Source: a virus. Taken from it: a stretch of DNA of 58,984 bases. The DNA lies in the IMG/VR virus record IMGVR_UViG_3300045741_000116, positions 1-58,984 of that record. One strand, 5' to 3'. The notes under the pieces were generated by a model. It did no database searches and had not been told where the DNA came from. It was given only the letters and a program-made list of their open reading frames with translations. The first letter of the stretch is position 1. The number at the start of each line of letters is the position of its first letter. The translations under genes and the position numbers were made by a program. Shown here piece by piece: positions 6,517 through 15,023 of the stretch.

Positions 6517-7003
6517 TCATAAATGGTCAATGTACGAAGGTTTCACCGAGTCTTACGAACACTGTGCTTTATGTGGAATGAAGAAACAAAATTGGGACGG
6601 AAAAGCTGCGTTTATTGAAGCTACTAAAATTAACATGGAACACGCGCTAGATGCCATAAAATATCAAACCGGTACGGGAGTACTTACTGCGCGTAAAGGG
6701 TACGTATCTGTCCCTACAACAGGACTGGGCAGCGGCGGAGCTAATGGAAGTGCTGGGGCGGGAGTAGGCACTAATTTTCATACAAAATTAGTTAATATTT
6801 TTGAAGCGGCGGATAAACACTACGGTTGGCCAGATAGTTGTATTTTATCCAACAAGGACTACCTGTCCTTAGAGAATGAATTGAACCTTCCGGCGGGAAA
6901 GTACATAATATATTGCAATGTTAAAATTTATCCAGACAGGTACATCTGTCCAGGGGAAGGATATCTGGTTGTCGGCAATCATGTAATGGAAATCAGGGTT
7001 TAA
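6506..7003 (+). CDS. Protein with N-terminal zinc knuckle and Gly-rich linker
   Basis: 165 residues. Cys3, His5 and the CALCG pair (20-23) form a likely zinc site. A Gly/Ser/Ala-rich linker (about 73-92) leads to a C-terminal domain with alternating aromatic and charged residues. The two-domain layout with a flexible linker suggests an adaptor. It is the last rightward gene and ends 11 bases past the convergent endolysin stop, so the opposing transcripts overlap at their ends. Function unknown. Confidence 0.65.
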   Translation: MGCDHKWSMYEGFTESYEHCALCGMKKQNWDGKAAFIEATKINMEHALDAIKYQTGTGVLTARKGYVSVPTTGLGSGGANGSAGAGVGTNFHTKLVNIFEAADKHYGWPDSCILSNKDYLSLENELNLPAGKYIIYCNVKIYPDRYICPGEGYLVVGNHVMEIRV

Positions 7004-7391
7004 AGAATCTGTTGCCGCTTCCGGGAGGGTAGATTTGAAAGTGGACTCTGGGAGTTGAAGGGTCATCTTCGCACCAGAGTTCAGTTTTTTCCAGCAAAGG
7101 CACATTGTCCCTGCACCATTGCATCAAACTGCCGTCAGTGTCTAGAATATCTACAGCAGCGCCTTTTAGATGCGCACTCCCCATAGGAATCTTGTTGTCA
7201 GGAATGCCTTTAGCCCTATAGATTCTGAGCTGGTCCTGAGGGTCGCGGAAGCCACTGGTGACAGTCATGGGCTTGCCCCAGGCTTCCCTAATGACGTTTA
7301 TCCGCTTCAGCAATTCGTCTAGGTTCAGCTGAGCCGAGTGCTCAATATCGGCTATAGTCCTGCCACCTAGGAGTTCTTTCATGGCTATCAT
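6993..7391 (-). CDS. Endolysin, M15 zinc peptidase
   Basis: 132 residues. SAHLKGAAVD (72-81) is the SxHxxGxAxD signature with His74 and Asp81. VHFQI supplies the third zinc ligand, His117. TSGFRDPQDQ near 45-54 is typical of peptidase_M15-type D-Ala-D-Ala or L-Ala-D-Glu endopeptidases. No signal peptide, so release presumably needs the adjacent holin. Last gene of the leftward transcript, completing the lysis cassette. Confidence 0.88.
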   Translation of the reverse strand: MIAMKELLGGRTIADIEHSAQLNLDELLKRINVIREAWGKPMTVTSGFRDPQDQLRIYRAKGIPDNKIPMGSAHLKGAAVDILDTDGSLMQWCRDNVPLLEKTELWCEDDPSTPRVHFQIYPPGSGNRFFKP

Positions 7392-7612
7392 TCTTTTGGC
7401 TCCTTATTTTCGGCAAACTTCTGGCTAACCTTACCGCCAAAGCCGGCGCCTAAAAATACCCCGCATAAGATGCTGAGGGCGTCTAGGGGCTGTCCTTTGC
7501 TAATGCCGTAGACAGCTAGGCCTGTAGCTGAAAGTACGCTAAAAAGGCTCATTACGCGCATTGACGATATATCGGACTTCTCGGATATGAGTTTTAAAAG
7601 AAAATCTTTCAT
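7388..7612 (-). CDS. Putative holin, two membrane spans
   Basis: 74 residues with two hydrophobic segments (about 19-36 and 43-62) separated by a short polar turn and a charged C-terminus. Size, topology and overlap (ATGA) with the endolysin gene match class II holins. No specific family recognised from sequence alone. Confidence 0.7.
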   Translation of the reverse strand: MKDFLLKLISEKSDISSMRVMSLFSVLSATGLAVYGISKGQPLDALSILCGVFLGAGFGGKVSQKFAENKEPKE

Positions 7613-7827
7613 TTGTGAAAAGCTCCTATTGCAGCTGCGATAGCTATTAAAGCCATGATGAGCTTGAAAGCGCCCTCAACCTTAGCTACATGCACCTTGA
7701 TGGGATGTAAGTCTGACTCAAGTAGCTCTGTCCGCCTGATGTGCTCTTTCAGGGTTATATGCTGCTCAGCTAGAGTCGTTTTTATCTCGCTGATGTCTTC
7801 TGCAATTTTATCCAATTTCTTCTCCAT
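7609..7827 (-). CDS. Coiled-coil protein with C-terminal membrane anchor (XhlA-like)
   Basis: 72 residues: a charged helical N-terminal two-thirds with heptad-like spacing, then one hydrophobic segment (about 52-70) ending in HK. Hemolysin XhlA-type phage proteins have this layout and act with holins. Overlaps the holin start. A lysis accessory or membrane-tethering role is inferred from position. Confidence 0.65.
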   Translation of the reverse strand: MEKKLDKIAEDISEIKTTLAEQHITLKEHIRRTELLESDLHPIKVHVAKVEGAFKLIMALIAIAAAIGAFHK

Positions 7828-7828
7828 T

Positions 7829-8299
7829 TTACACCGCTGAAAGCGCCTCCATTATGTCCTTAGGGGTAAGTAAGTATTGTGGTTTATTGAACTTATAACC
7901 TAAATCTGTGAGTAGCTCGCCGACAAGCTCTGAGCAAATATAACCTGGCTGGTCCTCCGTCTTAATACGACCCTTGGTAATATCACAGAGGAATATCTGT
8001 AGTAATTCCAGTTTAGAATATGGAATACCGGCTAGGTCAATACAGGTTTGGCTAAGCTTCTTGAACTGCTCGTCTGTAAGTTCCAGCTTTACCCGGTGGG
8101 TAATCTCGTCGTCTATAAAAAAATTGGTCAGAGACTTGAAATGTACCATCCCGTGGGCAGCGTGGTACACAATAGTTCTTTCCTGAGTGTGTAAATCCCA
8201 TGAAACAAACACGTGGGAGTAGTCTGTACCCATCCACCACTGGAGAAGCCTAGAACCTATCTTGCAGTTATTGCGGGAAGCGCCTATAGTGATGGTCAT
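7829..8299 (-). CDS. Permuted papain-like (NlpC/P60-type) hydrolase
   Basis: 156 residues from the ATG that overlaps the upstream stop (ATGA); a longer in-frame form exists but would extend into that gene. DYSHVFV places His29 early and GYICSELV places Cys122 late. The His-before-Cys order is typical of circularly permuted NlpC/P60 (YiiX-like) amidases or peptidases. Located in the lysis cassette, so peptidoglycan or peptide-tail cleavage is plausible; a virion-associated role is an alternative. Confidence 0.7.
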   Translation of the reverse strand: MTITIGASRNNCKIGSRLLQWWMGTDYSHVFVSWDLHTQERTIVYHAAHGMVHFKSLTNFFIDDEITHRVKLELTDEQFKKLSQTCIDLAGIPYSKLELLQIFLCDITKGRIKTEDQPGYICSELVGELLTDLGYKFNKPQYLLTPKDIMEALSAV

Positions 8300-8721
8300 A
8301 GAGTACCTGCGAACCTCCACAGGCTGTCTAGCTGGTCTTCAGTCCAGCCTAAAGCTGCTGCTACCTGGCTAACGAGGGGTCTGTTACGTTCAAAGGCCAA
8401 GGAATACTCCCACTCAATAGTAGCCAAAGTCTTAATAGGCTCAGGAAGAGTGTCGAAGGCAGGTTGAATCTGGTCATAAACACCCATAAGAACCAGGGCT
8501 TGGCGCATTTGTCGAGGAGTCACGCTGTGCGGCACCGCGTTCGGGTCTGGAGGAGCAGTAAAAGTACCGTTCACGTAGCTCCAGCCTATACCTGGAGTAG
8601 GGTCTAGGAGGTCAATACGAACAATATCATCAAAACCGTCTAGGAACAAAGGCACCAAGGTAATATCTTGAAGATCTATAATGTTCACAATTTTTTGATC
8701 TTTGATCTGGGCGTAGATCAT
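8296..8721 (-). CDS. Tail-fibre-associated protein
   Basis: 141 residues. Starts MIYAQIKDQKIVNIIDL, a short beta-strand opening seen in many fibre-adjacent phage proteins, with a Pro-rich linker near 75-85 and a helical C-terminus containing TPRQMRQALVLMG and EWEYSL. Position directly after the fibre genes suggests fibre assembly or attachment. Overlaps the upstream gene by 4 bases. Confidence 0.65.
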   Translation of the reverse strand: MIYAQIKDQKIVNIIDLQDITLVPLFLDGFDDIVRIDLLDPTPGIGWSYVNGTFTAPPDPNAVPHSVTPRQMRQALVLMGVYDQIQPAFDTLPEPIKTLATIEWEYSLAFERNRPLVSQVAAALGWTEDQLDSLWRFAGTL

Positions 8722-9185
8722 AGTTTCACCTTTTTCAGGGCAGCATAGAGCTGTTCTGCGTCATCCCAGGTGATACCAAACTTACCGTGAGCTGGACCTT
8801 CGTCTCTTACCTCGAAGTGAGAGGTAACTGTGTGGTCTTTGTCTAGGACCTTATGCAGTGCGTCCAGGAGGCCTCGAGCAGAATACTTTTTACAACCTAT
8901 TGTAACTATTCCACTTTCGTAGCTTACTTCGTACTTAGAGATGCGGAAAGGAGGAAAACCCTCGTCAGTACCTGTCAGAAGGTGTTCAGGAGGAGTCGCT
9001 TCGATTAAGTTCAATGTTGTATCGTTAGCTACGAAAGTATTAGACTCGGCGTAGTAGCTGTCGCCTGGTCCAGGACGTTTATCTTCTGAAACTTCAATGA
9101 GTTCAGCGCCTTCGATGTGAAGGGCTTCTTCAGATACGATGACTGACTCTACGATGTTGTTTTTAACAATTGCAAAGTATCTCAT
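8718..9185 (-). CDS. Hypothetical fibre-cluster protein
   Basis: 155 residues from the ATG in a TAATG overlap with the preceding Gly-rich gene. N-terminus MRYFAIVKNNIVESVIV resembles the start of the next protein downstream, suggesting a shared small fold. C-terminal half is alpha/beta (ISKYEVSYESGIVTIGCKKYS). Probable fibre chaperone or fibre-associated protein. Confidence 0.6.
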   Translation of the reverse strand: MRYFAIVKNNIVESVIVSEEALHIEGAELIEVSEDKRPGPGDSYYAESNTFVANDTTLNLIEATPPEHLLTGTDEGFPPFRISKYEVSYESGIVTIGCKKYSARGLLDALHKVLDKDHTVTSHFEVRDEGPAHGKFGITWDDAEQLYAALKKVKL

Positions 9186-10051
9186 TACTCTACCCACTCT
9201 ACTATAATTTGACCTGTAGTACCAGCAGCTCCGTTACCGCCCTTACCACCAGCTGTACCTGTGACTGCTAAGGCGCCTCCAGCTCCTCCGCCTCCGCCAC
9301 CACCGCCCCCAGCTCCAGCGTTAGGAGTAGTAGCATTGGCTCCAGCACTTCCAGCTACGCCGGCTGCTCCACCGTTACCGCCATTGGCTCCAACTACGGC
9401 TACGTCGTCACCAGAACCGCCATTGGCTGCTCCGCCTCCGCCTCCGCCGCCTGAAGCTCCGCCTCCAGTACCTACGTTACCGCCGGCTGCCTGGGTAAAG
9501 AAAGGAGTGGCCGCTCCTACGGTACCAATACCGTTGGCAGGCTTACCGCCGTCAGCTCCTGCTACAGCCCCTGCTCCGCTCATACCGCCCTGGGTGTGGA
9601 AAACACCGTATCCTGAGGCTCCCGCAGTACCTGTGGCGTTGATGGCTCCACGAATACCAGCGCCTCCGCCCGAGCCTCCACCGAATGACATGAGAGACCC
9701 AAAAGTCGAAGCCCCACCTGATGTTCCTGCGGTTCCGTTAGCGCCTGCGCCTCCAGTAGCACTTACGGCTCCGCCGTTACCGCCGGTACCAGCTGAGCCC
9801 GCAGCCCCGATAGTAATAGTGTATGTTGTTCCAGGCACTACGGTAAGAAAATGTCTCATACTGGGGCATGGTCCTCCAGGACCGCCAGCTCCTCCGCTAC
9901 GAGAACCAGCAGTAGTGGAACCTCCGCCACCGCCTCCTCCTCCACCGCCCCCGCCTGAACCGCCACGACCAATGACAGTAATCTCTGTCACTCCAGCCGG
10001 TGCAGTCCAAGAACCTGAGCTTGTAAAGGTTTGACGAATAATTCTAGACAC
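9185..10051 (-). CDS. Gly-rich fibre tip protein, paralogue 1
   Basis: 288 residues. A short beta opening (FTSSGSWTAPAGVTEITV) precedes about 240 residues dominated by Gly, Ala and Ser with runs of up to 12 Gly, ending in GQIIVEWVE. The layout is shared with the next gene, with which it is a tandem duplicate. Poly-Gly phage adhesins such as S16 gp38 form polyglycine-II sandwiches at the fibre tip and decide host range, so a receptor-binding role is a reasonable inference. Confidence 0.75.
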   Translation of the reverse strand: MSRIIRQTFTSSGSWTAPAGVTEITVIGRGGSGGGGGGGGGGGGSTTAGSRSGGAGGPGGPCPSMRHFLTVVPGTTYTITIGAAGSAGTGGNGGAVSATGGAGANGTAGTSGGASTFGSLMSFGGGSGGGAGIRGAINATGTAGASGYGVFHTQGGMSGAGAVAGADGGKPANGIGTVGAATPFFTQAAGGNVGTGGGASGGGGGGGAANGGSGDDVAVVGANGGNGGAAGVAGSAGANATTPNAGAGGGGGGGGGAGGALAVTGTAGGKGGNGAAGTTGQIIVEWVE

Positions 10052-10921
10052 TTACTCTACCCATTCAACTACGATTTGTCCGTTAGACCCAGCAGCGCCT
10101 GCTGCTCCAGCTCCACCATTGGAGCCTGTGGTAGTTTTACGACCTCCACCACCGCCTCCTCCGCCTCCGCCACCACCAGAACCTGATATGGCAGCGTTGG
10201 CAGAAGGTGCAGCGTTACCGTCGTTTTGATCTGCTCCACCGTTACCGCCGCTAGTGCCGTTAGGCCCGTTGGCATCGCCTGCAGGAGGAGCGGTTGTACC
10301 TCCGCCGCCTCCTCCCCCACCTGTACCGCCGGCTCCGCCGCCTGCGGCTCCAGTGCCTGTAGTAAAGAAAGGAGAAAGAGCTTGGATTGGAGCATCCCCA
10401 GTGACACCTGCCGCGTTGGCAGATCCACCGTTACCGCTGTTGGATGCGAATATTGGGGTTAAACCAAATAGACCGTAGCCTCCGACTGTGGGGCCTGCTC
10501 CAGTAGTAGCAAGACCTCCAGCAGTTCCTGCCATGCCGCCAGAACCGCCCTGAAATTGCACTAAGGAGCCAAAAGAAGAAGCAGAGCCCGCTCCTCCAGC
10601 GCCTCCAGCAGTACCTGTAGCTCCCGCTGCGTTGGCTACCGCGCCAGCTCCAGCGGTTCCACCCGTACCTCCAGTACCGATGGTGATTGTATAAGAAGTA
10701 CCTGGGACAACTGTAAGCTGATAAGGAAGACTAGGAACTGACCCGCCTGGCGCTCCAGCTCCTCCACCACGAGCAGCAGTTGTAGTAGAGCCGCCTCCAC
10801 CGCCACCACCGCCGCCTCCGCCGCCTGAGCCTCCTCGGCCCCACACAACGACTTTAGTGACACCTGCTGGGGCGGTCCAAGAGCCTGAACTTGTAAACGT
10901 TTGTCTTACTATTCTGGACAT
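10052..10921 (-). CDS. Gly-rich fibre tip protein, paralogue 2
   Basis: 289 residues. Opening (MSRIVRQTFTSSGSWTAPAG) and closing (GQIVVEWVE) are almost identical to the 9185-10051 protein, while the Gly-rich core differs in order of blocks. The gene pair is adjacent with no gap. The conserved ends with a reshuffled core suggest duplication followed by diversification of loops displayed between Gly helices. Confidence 0.75.
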   Translation of the reverse strand: MSRIVRQTFTSSGSWTAPAGVTKVVVWGRGGSGGGGGGGGGGGGSTTTAARGGGAGAPGGSVPSLPYQLTVVPGTSYTITIGTGGTGGTAGAGAVANAAGATGTAGGAGGAGSASSFGSLVQFQGGSGGMAGTAGGLATTGAGPTVGGYGLFGLTPIFASNSGNGGSANAAGVTGDAPIQALSPFFTTGTGAAGGGAGGTGGGGGGGGTTAPPAGDANGPNGTSGGNGGADQNDGNAAPSANAAISGSGGGGGGGGGGGGRKTTTGSNGGAGAAGAAGSNGQIVVEWVE

Positions 10922-10922
10922 A

Positions 10923-13340
10923 TTAACCTACATACCAGTCGGTACCGTCAGTGATTACGTCGAACCAGCCCCAGTTAGTCTGGAGTACTTTACTAGCTGC
11001 CAGACCCTCGATCTTCTCAGAAGCACTACGGGCCAAAGTCAAGTTATTCGTGTTAAAAGCTCCTGCCTTATCAATGATTGTGAACTTCATACCAGACTTA
11101 CCAGTTGGGCTAGGAAGAGTCAGTGTAAAGGCGCCGCCTGAGGTGTCACAAAAGATGACATCGTCAGAGGTAGTAATCGTGTAGTTCGCCGTCTTAGTCG
11201 TAGTTGTCAGAAGCGGGATGTCAGCTTTGACAAGTGCTCTGAACGTAGGCGCCGCAGCAGCTCCTGAAGTAGGACCAGCTAAGACTATGTTAGCGTTTTG
11301 GTTTGAAATTGATATATTCGGAGTAGCTCCACCAGAGCTAGCCAAAGGCGAAGAGGCAGTAACTGAGGTTACAGTGCCGAGCATTGTATTAACTTGAGAC
11401 ACTGTCAGGTCAGAAGCGTTCGCAGTACCGCCTGTATTGTTACCTTTCAACGTCAGAGTAGGCATTTGAGCCAGTTTGGCGTTGGTTACGGCATTATTAG
11501 CGATTGTAGCAGCCACAGAGCCTGGGCCAGTGGCGGTTACGTCACCAGTCAAGGCAGTAATGTAGTTACCTGTGGCTTGTTTACCGTTCAACTGAGTCTG
11601 GATTGAACTGGTAACACCTGAGACGTACCCAAGCTCGGTATCAGTAGTGGCACTTGCTACAGGGATGCCTGAGGCATTGGAGGCCAGAGCACGATTAGCT
11701 GTAATCGCAGCGGCCTCTACAATAGCGCCACCAGAGCTAATCATAACTCGGTTATTATTCAACGCGGTTGATGAGTTAGTACCACCGTGAGCGATATCAA
11801 TCGTAGTTCCATTCCAAACACCTGTGGTAATCGTTCCTACAGCAGTAAGCGAAGAAGTCACGACGTTAGAAGCCAGAGTTGTACCAGTCAGAGTACCTGC
11901 TGGAGCTATGACAGCGCTAGTGCTAGCAGCAGTAATCAAACCTTTAGCGTTAACCGTAAAACTAGGGATAGCAGTAGAAGAGCCAAAGCTTCCTATGTTA
12001 CTGTTAACAGTGGCTAAGGTAAGGGTTGCTGCTCCTGGCCCAGTAGCTGTAGCGTCCCCAGTAAGAGACGTGATAGCTGAGCCAGCGCCTGCACTTACCT
12101 GCGCCTGTAAGTTTTCGAAGGCAGTTAGGATTGAGTCTGTAGCTGTAATCGGAGTGTTAATGCCGGTTACATACCCAGTCAACAGCTTTCCAGTAACGAC
12201 TGTAGAAGCGATTGAGGTAGTAGTCTGAGTTCCGGTTACGTCACCAGACAAACTGCCTGAAAAATTGACAGCAGTTGTAGCGTTCGTCGCGTTAGTCGCA
12301 GTCCCTGTCAGGTTAGCGGTGATAGTGCCTGCAGCGAAGTTACCTGAGGCATCGCGTTTAACGATGGTAGAGGCCGTATTGATAGAGGTAGCGGCCTGAG
12401 TATCGGCCACTGACTGCCCTACGGCTGCTGCAGAGTAGCTGTCTACGAATGATACAACAGTAGCTGACTGGGTCCCTGTCACGTCCCCAGACAAACTACC
12501 ACTAAAATTAGTCGCCGTAGTGGCAGTAGTGGCGTTACCAGAAAGGTTTGCAGTAATAGTTCCTGCAGCGAAGTTGCCGGAAGCGTCCCGGCGTACGATT
12601 TGAGAGGCTGTGTTGAGTGAGGTTGAGTTGTTGGCCAAAACAGTGGCTGAATTTACCGCTGAGGCGGTAGATCCACCTACGAAAGCAACCGTAGCTGCAA
12701 CAGAACCGGGTCCCGTGGCGGTTACGTCCCCTGTAAGGGCTGTAATTGCCGCTCCGCCGGTAGCGCTGACCTGTGCTTGGAGGTTCTCAAAGGCAGTCAG
12801 GATGCTGTCCGAGGCTGTAATAGGGGTATTAATGCCTGTAACAAAGCCAGTCAGTAACTTCCCTGTTACTGTGGCAGACGATATAGAAGTAGAAGACTGA
12901 GTACCAGTAACGTCACCAGACAACGAGCCAGAGAAGTTAACTGCGGTTACTGCATTTGTAGCATTAGTAGCTGTACCAGTCAAGTTAGCAGTAATGGTAC
13001 CGGCTGCAAAGTTACCTGAGCTGTCTCTTCGGACAATGGCAGAAGCTGTATTGAGAGCTGTAGCTGCGTTTGCCAGTACAGTCGCTGAGTTAACAGCAGA
13101 AGCGCTAGAACCGCCTACAAAATTGACAGTAGCAACGGCAGAGCCAGGGCCAGTAGCTGAAACGTCACCAGTCAAGGCGGTGATTACGTTGGTAGAGCCG
13201 AAAGGATACTCAACTCCGTTAGAGTCTTGGAGATAAAGGACTTGGTCTGTCTTGACATAAAGGATGTCAGAGCCTACGGGCGGAGCTACCGGGGTGCCAG
13301 ACAGTAGCGGTATTTGTATAGTACCTGGAATGAAAGCCAT
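10923..13340 (-). CDS. Long repetitive tail fibre
   Basis: 805 residues with a repeat of about 120 residues (ALTGDVTATGPGS, then VRRDASGNFAAGTITANL, then FSGSLSGDVTGTQS) present about three times in the N-terminal half. A linker with AHGGTNSSTALNNNR follows. The C-terminal domain includes FTLTLPSPTGKSGMKFTIID and ends in GTDWYVG, a common trimeric fibre end. Ala/Thr/Ser-rich with few charges. Probably the main side fibre, with the Gly-rich proteins downstream as tips. Confidence 0.75.
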   Translation of the reverse strand: MAFIPGTIQIPLLSGTPVAPPVGSDILYVKTDQVLYLQDSNGVEYPFGSTNVITALTGDVSATGPGSAVATVNFVGGSSASAVNSATVLANAATALNTASAIVRRDSSGNFAAGTITANLTGTATNATNAVTAVNFSGSLSGDVTGTQSSTSISSATVTGKLLTGFVTGINTPITASDSILTAFENLQAQVSATGGAAITALTGDVTATGPGSVAATVAFVGGSTASAVNSATVLANNSTSLNTASQIVRRDASGNFAAGTITANLSGNATTATTATNFSGSLSGDVTGTQSATVVSFVDSYSAAAVGQSVADTQAATSINTASTIVKRDASGNFAAGTITANLTGTATNATNATTAVNFSGSLSGDVTGTQTTTSIASTVVTGKLLTGYVTGINTPITATDSILTAFENLQAQVSAGAGSAITSLTGDATATGPGAATLTLATVNSNIGSFGSSTAIPSFTVNAKGLITAASTSAVIAPAGTLTGTTLASNVVTSSLTAVGTITTGVWNGTTIDIAHGGTNSSTALNNNRVMISSGGAIVEAAAITANRALASNASGIPVASATTDTELGYVSGVTSSIQTQLNGKQATGNYITALTGDVTATGPGSVAATIANNAVTNAKLAQMPTLTLKGNNTGGTANASDLTVSQVNTMLGTVTSVTASSPLASSGGATPNISISNQNANIVLAGPTSGAAAAPTFRALVKADIPLLTTTTKTANYTITTSDDVIFCDTSGGAFTLTLPSPTGKSGMKFTIIDKAGAFNTNNLTLARSASEKIEGLAASKVLQTNWGWFDVITDGTDWYVG

Positions 13341-13348
13341 AAATCTCC

Positions 13349-13657
13349 TTAAACTATAAGCAATTGCCCGTTAGGGTCAATTACAATGGACCCTCCGACG
13401 TCTAACTCTATGTTGGGCGCTATCCAGGTATATCCTCCTGGCACCGTAACATTCGTATCAATAACCCGTTTAGTGATAAAACCTTGCGCCTCTACAGCCC
13501 CGCCGTCCTGTACGTAAGTGCCAGGGCTATCCTGGATATAAGTTCCTGTAGTACCGTCCCAACGGACGATAGCCTTGTCTGTTGACGACCCAGGTCCTAT
13601 TACGTTTCCGCTACCGCCGCCACTTGCTGGAGGAGCGCTACTACCAATCCTAGGCAT
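13349..13657 (-). CDS. Small structural or fibre-linker protein
   Basis: 102 residues. Gly/Ser-rich N-terminus (APPASGGGSGNVIGPGSST) then AIVRWDGTTGTYIQDSPGTYVQDGG, a motif found in phage fibre repeats, and a beta C-terminus. Adjacent to the long fibre gene; likely a fibre segment. Confidence 0.6.
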   Translation of the reverse strand: MPRIGSSAPPASGGGSGNVIGPGSSTDKAIVRWDGTTGTYIQDSPGTYVQDGGAVEAQGFITKRVIDTNVTVPGGYTWIAPNIELDVGGSIVIDPNGQLLIV

Positions 13658-14100
13658 TATCCTATCTCCAGTACGTAAAGGGTTTGGCCTGCTCCTGAGG
13701 CTATAGCGTAAGGGCTAGTAGCTCCAGTCAGGTCTAGTTGTAAACTTTCACCGTTGAACAAAGGGTACCCCGTACTCGTAGTGACTGCGTTGCTGTTACC
13801 GATGTAGATGGCGTTACCACCTGTGCATACGGCTCTAAAGCTAATACTGCTGCGGTTCGTTAGCGCAGGAGTTACAAGCTGTACAGCCGAGGTATTAATC
13901 GTGTACTTCGTTGTCTTAAAGTTAGCCAGTCCGTTCAAGTCAGTACTAACAGTACCAGATACTGTGGCAGTACCAGTCGTGTTGACGTTCAAAGCTCCAG
14001 CAGTTGAGGTAAGCGCGTTGCCTGAACTATCGTGGATATTGACATCAGAGGTAGGTCCTCCGCCGCCGGACTGTGGAGGCCATCTAGTGACTTGACTCAT
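13657..14100 (-). CDS. Small beta-rich virion protein
   Basis: 147 residues from the ATG in a TAATG overlap with the upstream gene, preceded by GGGAAGGGAG. Contains NIHDSSGNALTS and a C-terminal beta domain with NRSSISFRAVCTGG and GNAIYIGNSNAV, as in phage head-decoration or fibre head domains. Function inferred only from position and composition. Confidence 0.6.
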   Translation of the reverse strand: MSQVTRWPPQSGGGGPTSDVNIHDSSGNALTSTAGALNVNTTGTATVSGTVSTDLNGLANFKTTKYTINTSAVQLVTPALTNRSSISFRAVCTGGNAIYIGNSNAVTTSTGYPLFNGESLQLDLTGATSPYAIASGAGQTLYVLEIG

Positions 14101-14456
14101 TAGACTCCCTTCCCAGCGCACCAGACGTCTAAGGTGCCACTGCCAGAGGTAGGAACGTATCTGAGCCTTACTGCAGGCATTCCGAGCTGGTTGAGCTCGA
14201 ATAAAGCGTCGTCAGGAGTGCCTGAAGCCGTGATTACTGGGCTCAAAGGAAGCGTAGTCCAAGTGCCAGGATTTTTTGTATTAGGGTCATAGTCAATGGA
14301 GATGTCCACATAGAAAGTACCGACTGGTGAACCTGTCCACTTAGCTTGGAAAGATACGTTATCCTGTAACTTAATGGTGAGTACCGGTGACGTAACCGAT
14401 ACAGCCATACTAGCTGCGGTAACAATGTGATCTGAACTAAGAGGATAGAAAGACAC
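14100..14456 (-). CDS. Small beta-rich structural protein
   Basis: 118 residues. QDNVSFQAKWTGSPVGTFYV followed by ASGTPDDALFELNQLGMPAVRL and a terminal SGTLDVWCAGKG. The same scheme is seen in the proteins at 14469-14825 and 19045-19428, so these three are probably one paralogous jelly-roll-like family. Confidence 0.65.
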   Translation of the reverse strand: MSFYPLSSDHIVTAASMAVSVTSPVLTIKLQDNVSFQAKWTGSPVGTFYVDISIDYDPNTKNPGTWTTLPLSPVITASGTPDDALFELNQLGMPAVRLRYVPTSGSGTLDVWCAGKGV

Positions 14457-14468
14457 GTCATTTCCTTG

Positions 14469-14825
14469 TTATGTGCTAATAGCAAACATGTTTACGTTAA
14501 TAGTTGAACTGCCGCCAGAAGTCCTTGTATATACAGCCCTAATCCAGCGATAAGACATATTGGCTATAGTGATTATTGCAGGTGCACCTGCAGTAATGGC
14601 AGCCGTAGCACTTGGGATGTCTACCCAGTTAGTCGGTGCGAAGGCAGATACAGGCCCCTGCGCGTCTGGATCATTAGAAGCCTGGAGCTTTACAGTACCG
14701 GCTGCTGTCGCATCACCAAAGTAAGCGTGGGCGCTCATAGACACCAGCTGGCCGGCATCTACTGCTGCCCCAGTTTGAGACACTGTATCAACGTCAGACA
14801 AGATTGAACAGTTAATTTGTTTCAT
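14469..14825 (-). CDS. Small beta-rich structural protein
   Basis: 118 residues. VKLQASNDPDAQGP and a C-terminal MSYRWIRAVYTRTSGGSST align in style with the proteins at 14100 and 19045 (IRLRYVP and IRIVYTATSGSAS). Probably a virion surface or fibre-shaft protein. Confidence 0.65.
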   Translation of the reverse strand: MKQINCSILSDVDTVSQTGAAVDAGQLVSMSAHAYFGDATAAGTVKLQASNDPDAQGPVSAFAPTNWVDIPSATAAITAGAPAIITIANMSYRWIRAVYTRTSGGSSTINVNMFAIST

Positions 14826-15010
14826 TATTGGCCGCCTTCTTGAGGAGGAACTGGGTCTGGAGTGTCCTCACCAGTGATTTCACACGTTTCGTAGTTCGGC
14901 CAATATGGGCGAGTCTGCTCTTCAGCTACCCAAGCGTCCGCTTGTGTGCGTTTATCAAAATAGCACTGCCAGGTTTGACCGTCTTTTTGTGTAAGTTTTA
15001 CTGTGATCAT
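14825..15010 (-). CDS. Small hypothetical protein
   Basis: 61 residues from MITVKLTQKDGQTWQC, chosen for TTAGGAGA 6 bases before the ATG; a longer in-frame start would overlap the Gly-rich gene. Ends in a Pro-rich acidic tail (GEDTPDPVPPQEGGQ). Stop overlaps the next start (TAATG). Unknown function. Confidence 0.6.
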   Translation of the reverse strand: MITVKLTQKDGQTWQCYFDKRTQADAWVAEEQTRPYWPNYETCEITGEDTPDPVPPQEGGQ

Positions 15011-15023
15011 AAAATCTCCTAAA

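Noticed and set aside
9261-10034. Long Pro/Ala-rich reading frame on the + strand
   Set aside because: It is the antisense shadow of the Gly-rich fibre gene; Gly codons read backwards give Pro and Ala. No ribosome site.
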